Assembly: GCA_021156245.1 (NCBI GenBank)
Contig: JAJNBO010000211.1
Location: forward strand, 1 to 5,418
Length of the DNA stretch: 5,418 bases
From: Ramlibacter sp.
GTDB taxonomy: Bacteria; Pseudomonadota; Gammaproteobacteria; Burkholderiales; Burkholderiaceae_C
Direction of reading: 5' to 3'
Positions 1 through 5,321 of the stretch are shown here, piece after piece. Both the position numbers and the translations under genes were made by a program. Numbering within the stretch: position 1 is the stretch's first letter; every line of letters begins with the position of its first letter. The notes under the pieces were generated by a model. It did no database searches, was not told the origin of the DNA, and was given only the letters and a program-made list of their open reading frames with translations.

Positions 1-135
1 ATGGCCGCGCACCTGAGCGAGCAGAACAACAAGCCCGAGCTGGCGCGCCTGGCGTTGTCCCTCGCGCTGAATTGCGGCGAGCAGGACGTGCTGGTGGCGG
101 ACGGCGCCGGCGGCAGCGGCTGGCTCACGGCTTAG
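1..135 (+). CDS. MBL-fold metallo-hydrolase, C-terminal fragment
   Basis: This is the last 44 codons of a protein whose beginning lies left of the window; the frame is open from base 1 and ends at TAG 133-135. The readable motif AHLSEQNNKPELARLAL (residues 3-19) matches the late HLS-x-x-NN motif of metallo-beta-lactamase-superfamily hydrolases of the YycJ/WalJ or PhnP-like type. In those proteins the histidine belongs to the metal-binding set, and members are cytoplasmic phosphodiesterase- or nuclease-like enzymes. The ATG at base 1 is probably an internal methionine, because no catalytic domain fits in 44 residues. The tail after the motif (GEQDVLVADGAGGSGWLTA) is short and not diagnostic. 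The gene converges on the small lipoprotein gene downstream. The exact substrate cannot be told from this fragment; the family assignment rests on a single motif. Confidence 0.7.
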   Translation: MAAHLSEQNNKPELARLALSLALNCGEQDVLVADGAGGSGWLTA

Positions 136-150
136 CGCCGGCCGCCCATG

Positions 151-174
151 AAAAAGGCCGCCCGAAGGCGGCCC
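151..174 (-). terminator. Rho-independent terminator of the small lipoprotein gene
   Basis: Read on the minus strand, a perfect 7-bp stem GGCCGCC/GGCGGCC (arms at 167-173 and 156-162) closes a TTCG tetraloop (163-166) and is followed by five T residues (155-151). A C(UUCG)G loop is exceptionally stable. It lies 21 bases past the lipoprotein stop codon. The plus-strand reading lacks a T tract, so it should act mainly on the minus-strand transcript. Confidence 0.9.
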
Positions 175-194
175 GTTCTGCGCCGTGAGGCGGC

Positions 195-437
195 TTACTT
201 GGCGGCGGAAGCGGCAGCGGACGCAGCGTCGGCGGCAGCGGAAGCGGCGCCAGCAGCGGCGGAGGCAGCACCGGCGGAAGCGTCGGCAGCCGGGGCGGCC
301 GCGGGAGCGGGAGCCGGGGCCGGCGCGGGAGCAGCGGCAGGCGCGGGGGCGGGCGCGGGCGCCGGCTCTTCCTTCTTGCCACAGGCGGCCAGGGCAGCAG
401 CGGCGATCAGCGAAGCCAGAACGAACGATTTCTTCAT
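195..437 (-). CDS. Small Ala/Pro-rich lipoprotein with heptad repeats
   Basis: An 80-residue lipoprotein precursor. A signal peptide (MKKSFVLASLIAAAALAAC) ends in a lipobox LAAC at residues 16-19, so the mature protein would be about 62 residues, lipidated at Cys19 and followed by GKKEE. Gly rather than Asp at +2 suggests outer-membrane sorting by the E. coli rule. Residues 25-48 are two identical 12-residue blocks of PA repeats. Residues 56-76 are three heptads (GAASAAA, GAASAAA, DAASAAA), and the protein ends SAAK. The Pro part should be an extended tether and the Ala part helical. A good Shine-Dalgarno (AAGGAA, 449-444) lies 6 nt before the ATG and fixes the start. It has its own terminator (174-151) and probably its own promoter. 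Plus-strand frames here are also open, but only as a result of GC-rich repeats. The function is unknown; a structural envelope role like that of Braun's lipoprotein is an inference. Confidence 0.88.
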   Translation of the reverse strand: MKKSFVLASLIAAAALAACGKKEEPAPAPAPAPAAAPAPAPAPAPAAAPAADASAGAASAAAGAASAAADAASAAASAAK

Positions 438-459
438 TTCAGTTTCCTTGTAGGGATGG

Positions 460-486
460 GGACAACGATTTCCGGAAATTTTGTCC
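460..486 (-). promoter_or_regulatory. Dyad / hairpin in the lipoprotein leader
   Basis: An interrupted inverted repeat: outer arms GGACAA (460-465) and TTGTCC (481-486) flank a perfect 12-bp palindrome ATTTCCGGAAAT (468-479). On the minus-strand RNA this can fold as a 6-bp stem, a small asymmetric internal loop, a 4-bp AU stem and a CCGG loop, ending about 10 nt before the Shine-Dalgarno site. It could be a protein-binding operator or an mRNA-stabilising hairpin. No known regulator motif was recognised. Confidence 0.45.
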
Positions 487-548
487 AGGCGGTCGACGCC
501 GCTAGTGACCGAGTGCAGGGGCGCATGCCCGCTTCAGCTCAGCCAAAC

Positions 549-554
549 ATTATA
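549..554 (-). promoter_or_regulatory. Putative -10 box for the small lipoprotein gene
   Basis: A perfect TATAAT hexamer reads on the minus strand in an otherwise GC-rich stretch between the upstream gene's stop codon (598) and the lipoprotein start (437). It would give a transcript start near 542 and a leader of about 105 nt. No convincing -35 hexamer lies 16-18 bp upstream, so an activator or a weak -35 is implied. This stretch (438-597) holds no other gene that I can see. Confidence 0.5.
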
Positions 555-597
555 GCGGGAAGAGTTCACACTCCGGGGCCCGCGCGCTGCGGCCGAG

Positions 598-1116
598 CTA
601 CAGGCCGAGCGTGGTGGCGGGGAACGCAGGCGAGGACTTCGCGAGCCGTTCGGCCAGCCGTTCACGCAGGAGCAGCCGCCGCTCGGGCTCGCTGCCGCAG
701 TAGCCGTTGCAGCGGAGGATGTCGAGCCGCTCCATGGCCCAGCCGGGACTCCAGATCGCGCTGGGCAGTTCGAGCGCGTCCGCGCTGGAGCAGCCCATGG
801 CCGTGACGATGTGCGACCAGCGCTCGCGCCACTGCACGAAGCGCGCGTGCTGCCGCACCACCTCGTCGTAGCGCCTGGCCAATAGCGTGATGCGGCGCCC
901 GGAATGCGACCAGTCCAGCAGGGACTGCGTCACGGCCCGCTCGCCCAGCGGCCAGTCGGCGAAATCCGGGTCGCTGAAGATGATCTCGCGCCAGCCTTCC
1001 CGCGCCGCGTGCGCGAGCGCATCGCGGATGAGCTGGCGAAACTCCGTGCGGCCTTCGAAGCGCCGCGACGGCAAGGGCGTCAGCGCCGCCGGTTCCTCGT
1101 CCTGTTCATCGTTCAT
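598..1116 (-). CDS. Conserved-looking hypothetical protein, 172 aa
   Basis: A soluble 172-residue protein with no signal peptide or membrane segment. Residues 1-12 are acidic (MNDEQDEEPAAL). The core reads REIIFSDPDFADWPLGE (43-59), then RRITLLARRYDEVVRQHARF (74-93), then WRERW (96-100). This looks like an alpha/beta fold with a beta strand ending in DPDF and a second strand RITLLA. Remote likeness to phospholipase-D-like folds without the HKD catalytic motif is possible but unproven. The C-terminus is an Arg-rich helix (about 143-160). The ATG at 1116 is chosen because a GGGAGG Shine-Dalgarno sits 6 nt before it; an in-frame ATG seven codons earlier (1137) has no such site. The first 11 nt overlap the end of the oxygenase gene, so the two are probably translationally coupled. 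I do not recognise a function. Confidence 0.8.
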   Translation of the reverse strand: MNDEQDEEPAALTPLPSRRFEGRTEFRQLIRDALAHAAREGWREIIFSDPDFADWPLGERAVTQSLLDWSHSGRRITLLARRYDEVVRQHARFVQWRERWSHIVTAMGCSSADALELPSAIWSPGWAMERLDILRCNGYCGSEPERRLLLRERLAERLAKSSPAFPATTLGL

Positions 1117-2254
1117 CGGGAGCCTCCCTGCCGGCATGCGCCCAGCCGGCTTCGCACCATGACAGCAGCAGTTCGCGCGCGCCTTCGCTGGCGCCCGCCA
1201 GCTCGCGCGCGTCGAGCCGGCGGCGATCGGCCAGCCGCCGCATCAGCGTGGCATCGCGGCCCGCGGCGCGCCAGGCCTCGCCGTTGATGAAGACATGGCG
1301 TCGATCGTGCAGCATGCGGGTGCGCGCGTCCAGCACCAGCGACTGCAGCCCGTGCGGCGCCGGGCCCGGCTCGAACCAGACATTCGGCTTGGGCTCGGTG
1401 AGGTATTCGCCCAGCGCACGGTCGAGAGCGGAGGGGTCGCTCAACGCGGCGGCGAGCGCCTCGCGTGCGAATTCGGCCAGCCCTTCGGGGATGGCCCCGG
1501 GCGCGTCCGTCGCCCCCTTCCCCGCGTCGCGATAGATGCGGGCACGGCTGCCCTCCTCCGCGGCTTCGTCCGCGATGCGCTGCAACAGTTCGCGGGCGAG
1601 CTCGTTGCGCGCCGGCGCGCGGAAGCCGATGGAATAGGTCTGGCAGTCGCCACCGACAGCCACGCCGTCGTGTGCATAGCGCGGCGGCAGGTAGAGCATG
1701 TCACCCGGCTCCAGCACGAACTCCTGTTCGGCCTGGAAGTTGGCGAGGATCTTCAGCGGCACGCCGTCCTGCAATTGCAGGTCGCGCTGGCGGCCGATGC
1801 GCCACCGGCGCTTTCCCTGCGCCTGCAGCAGGAACACGTCGTAGCTGTCGAAGTGCGGGCCGACGCCTCCGCCCTCGCTCGCGTAGCTGATCATCAGGTC
1901 GTCGAGACGCGCCGCGGGGATGAAGTCGAAGCGATGCAGCAGTGCATGCGCACGCTCGTCATGGAGGTCCACGCCCTGCACCAGCAGCGACCAGCCCGGC
2001 TGCTTGAGCGGCGGCAGCGCTCTGCGCGCGAAGGGCCCGCGTTGCAGCCGCCAGCCGCGGCGCGCATCCTGCGCGACCAGCCGCGACTCCACCTCGTCCC
2101 GGCCCGCCAGCGCGAACAACTCGGCGGGAGCGATCAGGGGGCCGAACGCCGGGATGGCCTGGCGCACGAGCAGAGGCTTTTTCTGCCAGTGCCGGCGCAT
2201 GAATTGGTCGGGGGTGAGGCCGCCGAGCAGCGGAAGGGGGCGGTGGATGGGCAT
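1106..2254 (-). CDS. roxA: Ribosomal oxygenase, RoxA/YcfD-like (JmjC/cupin fold)
   Basis: A 382-residue Fe(II)/2-oxoglutarate oxygenase. E. coli RoxA (YcfD, 373 aa) hydroxylates an arginine of ribosomal protein L16, and this protein is close in length and layout. The metal triad is visible: H134-x-D136 in GGGVGPHFDSYDVF (128-141) and H195 in PPRYAHDG (190-197). Basic residues in GKRRWRIG (147-154) sit where the 2-oxoglutarate carboxylate is held. The N-terminal part (LTPDQFMRRHWQKKPLLVR, 13-31) is the family opening, where the HW-x-KKPLL element is typical. The C-terminal third, from about 220 on, fits the dimerisation/winged-helix region, with VFINGEAWRA at 321-330. The ATG at 2254 begins the conserved region; the frame stays open upstream only because it runs antisense through the FKBP gene. 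No Shine-Dalgarno lies at normal spacing; an AGGAG sits 16 nt upstream. The target is inferred from the family. Confidence 0.87.
   Translation of the reverse strand: MPIHRPLPLLGGLTPDQFMRRHWQKKPLLVRQAIPAFGPLIAPAELFALAGRDEVESRLVAQDARRGWRLQRGPFARRALPPLKQPGWSLLVQGVDLHDERAHALLHRFDFIPAARLDDLMISYASEGGGVGPHFDSYDVFLLQAQGKRRWRIGRQRDLQLQDGVPLKILANFQAEQEFVLEPGDMLYLPPRYAHDGVAVGGDCQTYSIGFRAPARNELARELLQRIADEAAEEGSRARIYRDAGKGATDAPGAIPEGLAEFAREALAAALSDPSALDRALGEYLTEPKPNVWFEPGPAPHGLQSLVLDARTRMLHDRRHVFINGEAWRAAGRDATLMRRLADRRRLDARELAGASEGARELLLSWCEAGWAHAGREAPDER
1123..1127 (-). promoter_or_regulatory. Shine-Dalgarno deciding the start of the 172-aa protein
   Basis: GGAGG on the minus strand, part of GGGAGG (1128-1123), stands 6 nt upstream of the ATG at 1116. 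It lies inside the last codons of the oxygenase gene, which supports the shorter start and coupled translation of the pair. Confidence 0.75.
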
Positions 2255-2263
2255 CGGAACTGC

Positions 2264-2269
2264 GACAAT
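2264..2269 (+). promoter_or_regulatory. Putative -10 element for the FKBP gene
   Basis: GACAAT preceded by TGC (an extended -10 pattern, TGn) ends 6 bp before the FKBP ATG. If used, transcription would start at or next to the A of the ATG, giving a leaderless or nearly leaderless mRNA. This would agree with the absence of any Shine-Dalgarno. No good -35 is visible. On the other strand, GAGAAT (2273-2268) overlaps it and could serve the divergent oxygenase gene. Confidence 0.35.
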
Positions 2270-2275
2270 TCTCCT

Positions 2276-2767
2276 ATGGAAATCACATCCCACTGCGTCG
2301 TCGCGCTGACCTGGACCTTGAAGGACACGCTGGGCGACGAACTGGACCGCCTGGAGGAGCCCGTCGAATTCCTGGTGGGAGGCAGGGACCTGCTCGCCAA
2401 GATCGAGGAGGCGCTGCAAGGCCACGAGCCCGGCGACCTGGTGGACCTGCACCTGGAGCCCGAGGACGCTTTCGGGGACTACGACGAACAGCTGGTGTTC
2501 CTGGAGCCGCGCGACGTGCTGCCCAAGGACCTGGAGGAAGGCCTGACGTTCGAGGGGCTACCGCCGGGAGCGACCAGCAAGGACGCTCCGCAGAACGTGA
2601 TCTACACCGTGACCGAGATCTACCCGGACCACGTGGTGCTGGATGGCAACCACCCGCTGGCCGGCATCGCGCTGCGCCTGCACCTCAAGGTGGAAGGCGT
2701 GCGCGAGGCCACCGAGGAAGAGGCCGATGCCGGAACGCTCGGCATGGGCTTCTTCCGGATCGATTGA
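2276..2767 (+). CDS. FKBP-type peptidyl-prolyl isomerase, SlyD-like
   Basis: A 163-residue cytoplasmic prolyl isomerase/chaperone of the SlyD-like FKBP group. The N-terminal FKBP part (about 1-70) contains CVVALTWTLKDTLGDELD, EEALQGHEPGD (44-54) and EPEDAFGDYDEQLV (61-74). The inserted chaperone (IF) domain spans roughly 75-125, and the return strand carries the hallmark DGNHPLAG (123-130) followed by VEGVREATEEE (139-149). It ends at FFRID and lacks the His/Cys-rich nickel-binding tail of E. coli SlyD. Two aromatic active-site positions differ from E. coli SlyD: Trp13 for Tyr, and Phe66 in DAFG for the Tyr of DAYG, while Asp24 is kept. The ATG at 2276 matches the family N-terminus, although no Shine-Dalgarno precedes it. 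The gene is divergent from the oxygenase (21 bp) and convergent with the glycine-zipper gene (3 bp). Confidence 0.93.
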   Translation: MEITSHCVVALTWTLKDTLGDELDRLEEPVEFLVGGRDLLAKIEEALQGHEPGDLVDLHLEPEDAFGDYDEQLVFLEPRDVLPKDLEEGLTFEGLPPGATSKDAPQNVIYTVTEIYPDHVVLDGNHPLAGIALRLHLKVEGVREATEEEADAGTLGMGFFRID

Positions 2768-2770
2768 CGC

Positions 2771-3268
2771 TTACCCGCGATAGATGACGCCGTTGTCCAC
2801 GCGGACGCGGTCGCCCACGCGCAGGTCACCGGTGGCCGGCACTTCGTACGTGCGCATCAGGCCCTGGTCGGACTGCATGGTGATGCGGTAGCCCGCCTGC
2901 GTCACGACACCGGCCTGGTTGTGGGCGATGGTGTTGCCCACCGCTGCGCCGGCGACGCCGCCGAGCACCGTGGCGGCGGCGCGGCCGCCGCCCGAGCCGA
3001 ACTGGTTGCCGATCAGCGCGCCGGCCACGCCGCCGACGATGGCGCCCAGCGGATTGGGCGGACGCCGATAGACGCTGCCGACCGGGATGTATTCGATGTT
3101 GACGATGCGGCCGAACTCGGTGCCGGCGACGGGAGCGGAGGCCATCGGATAAGGAGCGGGCGCATAGCCGGGACCGGAAGTGTGGACCGGATACGGGGCA
3201 CAGGCGGCAAGCATCGCGGCGGCGGCGCCGCCGCTCACGATGGCAGCCAGGCGGGACAGTTGGGGCAT
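2771..3268 (-). CDS. Glycine-zipper (17-kDa-antigen-like) outer-membrane lipoprotein
   Basis: A 165-residue lipoprotein precursor. The signal peptide (MPQLSRLAAIVSGGAAAAML) ends in lipobox LAAC at 20-23, giving a mature N-terminus CAPYPV. A Pro/Tyr/Ala-rich linker (24-47) precedes GTEFGRIVNIEYIPVG (49-64). Then comes the glycine-zipper pair GAIVGGVAGALIGNQFGSGG (75-94) and VLGGVAGAAVGNTI (101-114), the signature of the Rickettsia 17-kDa surface-antigen / glycine-zipper 2TM family. The C-terminal part is a small beta domain (YRITMQSDQGLMRTYEVP, 127-144; then LRVGDRVRVDNGVIYRG). Members are envelope lipoproteins thought to insert or oligomerise through the Gly-rich helices; the role of this one is unknown. 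The start at 3268 is fixed by AAGGAG seven nt upstream and by the signal peptide; the frame upstream is open but uncoding in appearance. The stop lies 3 bp from the convergent FKBP stop. Confidence 0.92.
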   Translation of the reverse strand: MPQLSRLAAIVSGGAAAAMLAACAPYPVHTSGPGYAPAPYPMASAPVAGTEFGRIVNIEYIPVGSVYRRPPNPLGAIVGGVAGALIGNQFGSGGGRAAATVLGGVAGAAVGNTIAHNQAGVVTQAGYRITMQSDQGLMRTYEVPATGDLRVGDRVRVDNGVIYRG

Positions 3269-3275
3269 GGAAATT

Positions 3276-3281
3276 CTCCTT
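3276..3281 (-). promoter_or_regulatory. Shine-Dalgarno of the glycine-zipper lipoprotein gene
   Basis: AAGGAG on the minus strand lies 7 nt before the ATG at 3268 and selects that start over upstream in-frame codons. The 158-bp gap behind it (3269-3426) shows no gene. I could not identify a convincing promoter or dut terminator in it. Confidence 0.75.
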
Positions 3282-3426
3282 GGTTCGATGACGGGTCGCC
3301 ACTGCGGCGCGGCCCTGTACAGCTCATTGGAGCCATGGAGGAGCACGCGCGCACGCAGGCAATCGCGCAGCTTCCTGTAGGAGGCAGGTCGACAGCGTGT
3401 CGGAACCGGCCCACGCCGGCGCCGGA

Positions 3427-3873
3427 TCAGCTCTTTCCTGTCGAGCCGTACCCGCCGGCGCCCCGCTGGGTGGCCGGGAAGTCGCTGACCACGTTGAAGG
3501 TGGCCTGCTGCACCGGCACGATGACGAGCTGCGCCAGCCGCTCCATCGGCTGCAGCGTGAACGCCGTGTCGCTGCGGTTCCAGGCGCTCACCATCAGCTG
3601 CCCCTGGTAGTCGCTGTCGATCAGCCCCACCAGGTTGCCGAGCACGATGCCGTGCTTGTGGCCGAGCCCGGAGCGCGGGAGGATCAAGGCGGCGTAGCCC
3701 GGATCCTTCAGCCAGATCGCAATGCCCGTGGGCACGAGTTGCCATGCGTTGGGCTCCAGCGTGAGCGGCGCCTCCAGGCAGGCGCGCAGGTCCAGCCCGG
3801 CGCTCCCGGGCGTGGCGTACGCGGGCAACTGGTCCGCCATGCGCGGATCGAGGATCTTGACGTCGACTTGCAT
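3427..3873 (-). CDS. dut: dUTP diphosphatase (dUTPase)
   Basis: A 148-residue homotrimeric dUTPase that hydrolyses dUTP to dUMP and pyrophosphate, keeping uracil out of DNA and supplying dUMP for thymidylate synthesis. All five family motifs are present and intact: I, AGLDLRA (25-31); [14 protein letters not shown] (66-77); [12 protein letters not shown] (83-91), with catalytic Asp86 and the ribose-excluding Tyr89; IV, ERLAQLV (111-117); [11 protein letters not shown] (137-146), the glycine-rich C-terminal flap. The length matches the E. coli enzyme (about 151 aa). It follows coaBC after 11 bp on the same strand, a pairing known from many proteobacteria. No Shine-Dalgarno precedes the ATG at 3873, so translation probably depends on ribosomes finishing coaBC. 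The start matches the family N-terminus ([12 protein letters not shown]). Confidence 0.98.
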   Translation of the reverse strand: MQVDVKILDPRMADQLPAYATPGSAGLDLRACLEAPLTLEPNAWQLVPTGIAIWLKDPGYAALILPRSGLGHKHGIVLGNLVGLIDSDYQGQLMVSAWNRSDTAFTLQPMERLAQLVIVPVQQATFNVVSDFPATQRGAGGYGSTGKS

Positions 3874-3884
3874 CGTTGGGATTT

Positions 3885-5099
3885 TCAGCGGGGAAGGCGT
3901 TGCGCGATCTCGGCGACCAGCCGCCGGGCGCATTCGATCTTGGAGGCGCGGGGCAGCTCCTGCACGCCCTGGGCGTCGACCAGCAGCATCTGGTTGTCGT
4001 CCTGGCCGAAGGTGAGCGGGCCGATGTTGCCCACCAGCAGGGGGATGCCCTTGCGCTCGCGCTTGGCGGTGGCGTGCTTCACCAGGTCGTGGCTCTCCGC
4101 CGCGAAGCCGACGCAGAACAGCGCGCCGCTCTTCGCCCTTTCGGTGCGCGCGACGGTGGCGAGGATGTCCGGGTTCTCGACGAACGCCAGCGTCGGCGCG
4201 GCGCCGGAGCCGTCCTTCTTGATCTTCTGGTCCGAATGCGTGGCGGGCCGCCAGTCGGCGACGGCGGCGGTGGCCACGAACACGTCTGCGCGGACGGTTT
4301 CCTTTTCCGTCGCAGCGAGCATCTCGCGGGCCGACTTCACGTCGATGCGGCGCACGCCGCGCGGGGTAGGCAGGTGCACCGGCCCCGCGACGAGCACGAC
4401 GTCGGCACCGGCTTCGCGCGCGGCGCGGGCGATGGCGAATCCCATCTTGCCGGAGGAATGGTTGGTGATGCCGCGGATCGGGTCCATCGCCTCGAAGGTG
4501 GGGCCGGCAGTGACGACGACCTTCCTGCCGGCCAGCGATTTCGGATGGAGGAACGCGACCAGGTCTTCCAGCAGCTCGTGCGGCTCCAGCATGCGGCCGT
4601 CGCCCGTTTCCCCGCATGCCTGGAAGCCGCTGCCCACCCCGAGGATGGTGGCGCCGTCGTCGGACAGCTGCTTCATGTTGCGCTGCGTCGCGGGGTGCGC
4701 CCACATCTCGCGGTTCATGGCCGGCGCGATCAGCAGCGGCACCTTGTCGGCGGGACGCGCCAGGCACATCAGCGACAGCAGTTCGTCGGCGCGGCCGTGC
4801 ACCAGCTTGGCCAGGAAGTCGGCGCTGCACGGCGCGATGAGGATCGCGTCCGACTGCCGCGACAGGTTGATGTGCGGCATGTTGTTCGGCTCGCGCGCAT
4901 CCCACTGCGAGGTGTACACCGGGCGTCCGGACAACGCCTGCATGGTGACCGGCGTGATGAACTGTTCGCTGGCCTCGGTCATCACCACCTGCACCGTGGC
5001 GCCCTCTTTCACGAGCCCCCGGCACAGCTCCGCCGCCTTGTAGCAAGCGATGCCCCCGGTGAGCCCGAGGACGATGTGCTTGCCGGCGAGGTCGTTCAT
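3885..5099 (-). CDS. coaBC: Bifunctional phosphopantothenoylcysteine decarboxylase / phosphopantothenate-cysteine ligase
   Basis: A 404-residue bifunctional enzyme (Dfp) for two steps of coenzyme A synthesis. CoaB joins 4'-phosphopantothenate to cysteine using CTP, and CoaC decarboxylates the product with FMN. The N-terminal CoaC flavoprotein domain (about 1-185) shows [13 protein letters not shown] (13-25), the active His76 in [14 protein letters not shown] (126-133) and the catalytic Cys162 in [10 protein letters not shown]. The C-terminal CoaB domain (about 190-404) shows [20 protein letters not shown] (197-216) with Asn213, [10 protein letters not shown] (276-285), Lys292 in QKIKK and CVGFAAES (329-336). 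All key residues look intact. The ATG at 5099 agrees with the family start; the frame runs further upstream only through the intergenic repeat. No Shine-Dalgarno is present; TACACT (5112-5107) could be a -10 of a nearly leaderless transcript. The neighbour pyrG makes CTP, the CoaB cosubstrate. Confidence 0.98.
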   Translation of the reverse strand: MNDLAGKHIVLGLTGGIACYKAAELCRGLVKEGATVQVVMTEASEQFITPVTMQALSGRPVYTSQWDAREPNNMPHINLSRQSDAILIAPCSADFLAKLVHGRADELLSLMCLARPADKVPLLIAPAMNREMWAHPATQRNMKQLSDDGATILGVGSGFQACGETGDGRMLEPHELLEDLVAFLHPKSLAGRKVVVTAGPTFEAMDPIRGITNHSSGKMGFAIARAAREAGADVVLVAGPVHLPTPRGVRRIDVKSAREMLAATEKETVRADVFVATAAVADWRPATHSDQKIKKDGSGAAPTLAFVENPDILATVARTERAKSGALFCVGFAAESHDLVKHATAKRERKGIPLLVGNIGPLTFGQDDNQMLLVDAQGVQELPRASKIECARRLVAEIAQRLPR

Positions 5100-5106
5100 G
5101 GGGCGG

Positions 5107-5112
5107 AGTGTA
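5107..5112 (-). promoter_or_regulatory. Putative -10 element of the coaBC-dut operon
   Basis: TACACT on the minus strand, in the only AT-richer patch of the gap (GGACAAATTACACT), ends 7 bp before the coaBC ATG. Transcription from it would begin at or beside the start codon. No clear -35 is visible, partly because the palindromic repeat lies just upstream. Confidence 0.35.
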
Positions 5113-5123
5113 ATTTGTCCGTC

Positions 5124-5176
5124 GTCATCCCCGCCCCTCCACCCCCCGTCATCCCCGCGGAGGCGGGGATGACGGG
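5124..5176. repeat. REP-like palindromic repeat with an extra half copy
   Basis: A perfect inverted repeat: CCCGTCATCCCCGC (5145-5158) and its exact reverse complement (5163-5176) around the 4-nt loop GGAG, a 14-bp stem. An additional direct copy of GTCATCCCCGC lies at 5124-5134, 24 bp from the second. Short GTCAT-CCCCGC palindromes of this kind are dispersed in many beta- and gammaproteobacterial genomes. It sits between the divergent coaBC and pyrG genes. It lacks a T tract, so it is not a standard terminator. Confidence 0.8.
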
Positions 5177-5297
5177 CTTCCCTGTCCCTTTCCCATTGTC
5201 TCTGCGACATCTCATCGAAGCCTGGAGGCTGCTCCCGGCGGATGCGGCATTTCCGCACACTCGCAACCCTTCGACGTGCCCGGCCGAGGCCTTTCCT

Positions 5298-5303
5298 TAT
5301 AAT
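5298..5303 (+). promoter_or_regulatory. -10 box of pyrG
   Basis: A perfect TATAAT, 42 bp before the pyrG ATG, would place the transcript start near 5310 and give a leader of about 36 nt. A partial -35-like TTCGAC lies near 5270-5275 but at too long a spacing, so the -35 remains unassigned. Confidence 0.7.
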
Positions 5304-5321
5304 CTCGCTTTACCACCTCCC

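Noticed and set aside
1..3. ATG at base 1 as the true start of a 44-residue protein
   Set aside because: The sequence is the C-terminal motif of a larger enzyme. The ATG coincides with the window edge and no upstream site can be examined.
148..505. Plus-strand frames of about 100 codons across the small lipoprotein gene
   Set aside because: They are low-complexity Ala/Arg/Gly translations of the antisense of a GC-rich repeat gene. The minus strand has the lipobox, Shine-Dalgarno and terminator.
519..530. Small hairpin GGGC-GCAT-GCCC in the lipoprotein leader
   Set aside because: A 4-bp stem of this composition is expected by chance in GC-rich DNA.
1117..1137. Longer start (ATG at 1137) for the 172-aa protein
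   Set aside because: It lacks a Shine-Dalgarno and would extend further into the oxygenase gene. The ATG at 1116 has GGGAGG at ideal spacing.
1295..2275. Upstream extension of the FKBP frame giving a 490-residue protein
   Set aside because: The extension is antisense to the oxygenase gene and has a biased Arg/Gln/His composition. FKBP homology begins exactly at the ATG at 2276.
2255..2452. N-terminal extension of the oxygenase to an ATG at 2452
   Set aside because: It runs antisense through the FKBP gene, and the family N-terminus starts at 2254.
3406..3419. Possible terminator after dut (CCGGC-GTGG-GCCGG on the minus strand)
   Set aside because: Only a 5-bp stem in a locally self-complementary GC stretch, with just two T residues after it.
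3269..3745. N-terminal extension of the glycine-zipper protein to 324 residues
   Set aside because: It would overlap dut in another frame. The signal peptide and Shine-Dalgarno fix the start at 3268.
3397..5043. 548-codon plus-strand open frame opposite coaBC-dut
   Set aside because: A shadow frame caused by high GC at third codon positions. The minus strand encodes two complete enzymes with all motifs.
5100..5258. Upstream extension of coaBC to 457 residues
   Set aside because: It translates the palindromic intergenic repeat. The family N-terminus matches the ATG at 5099.
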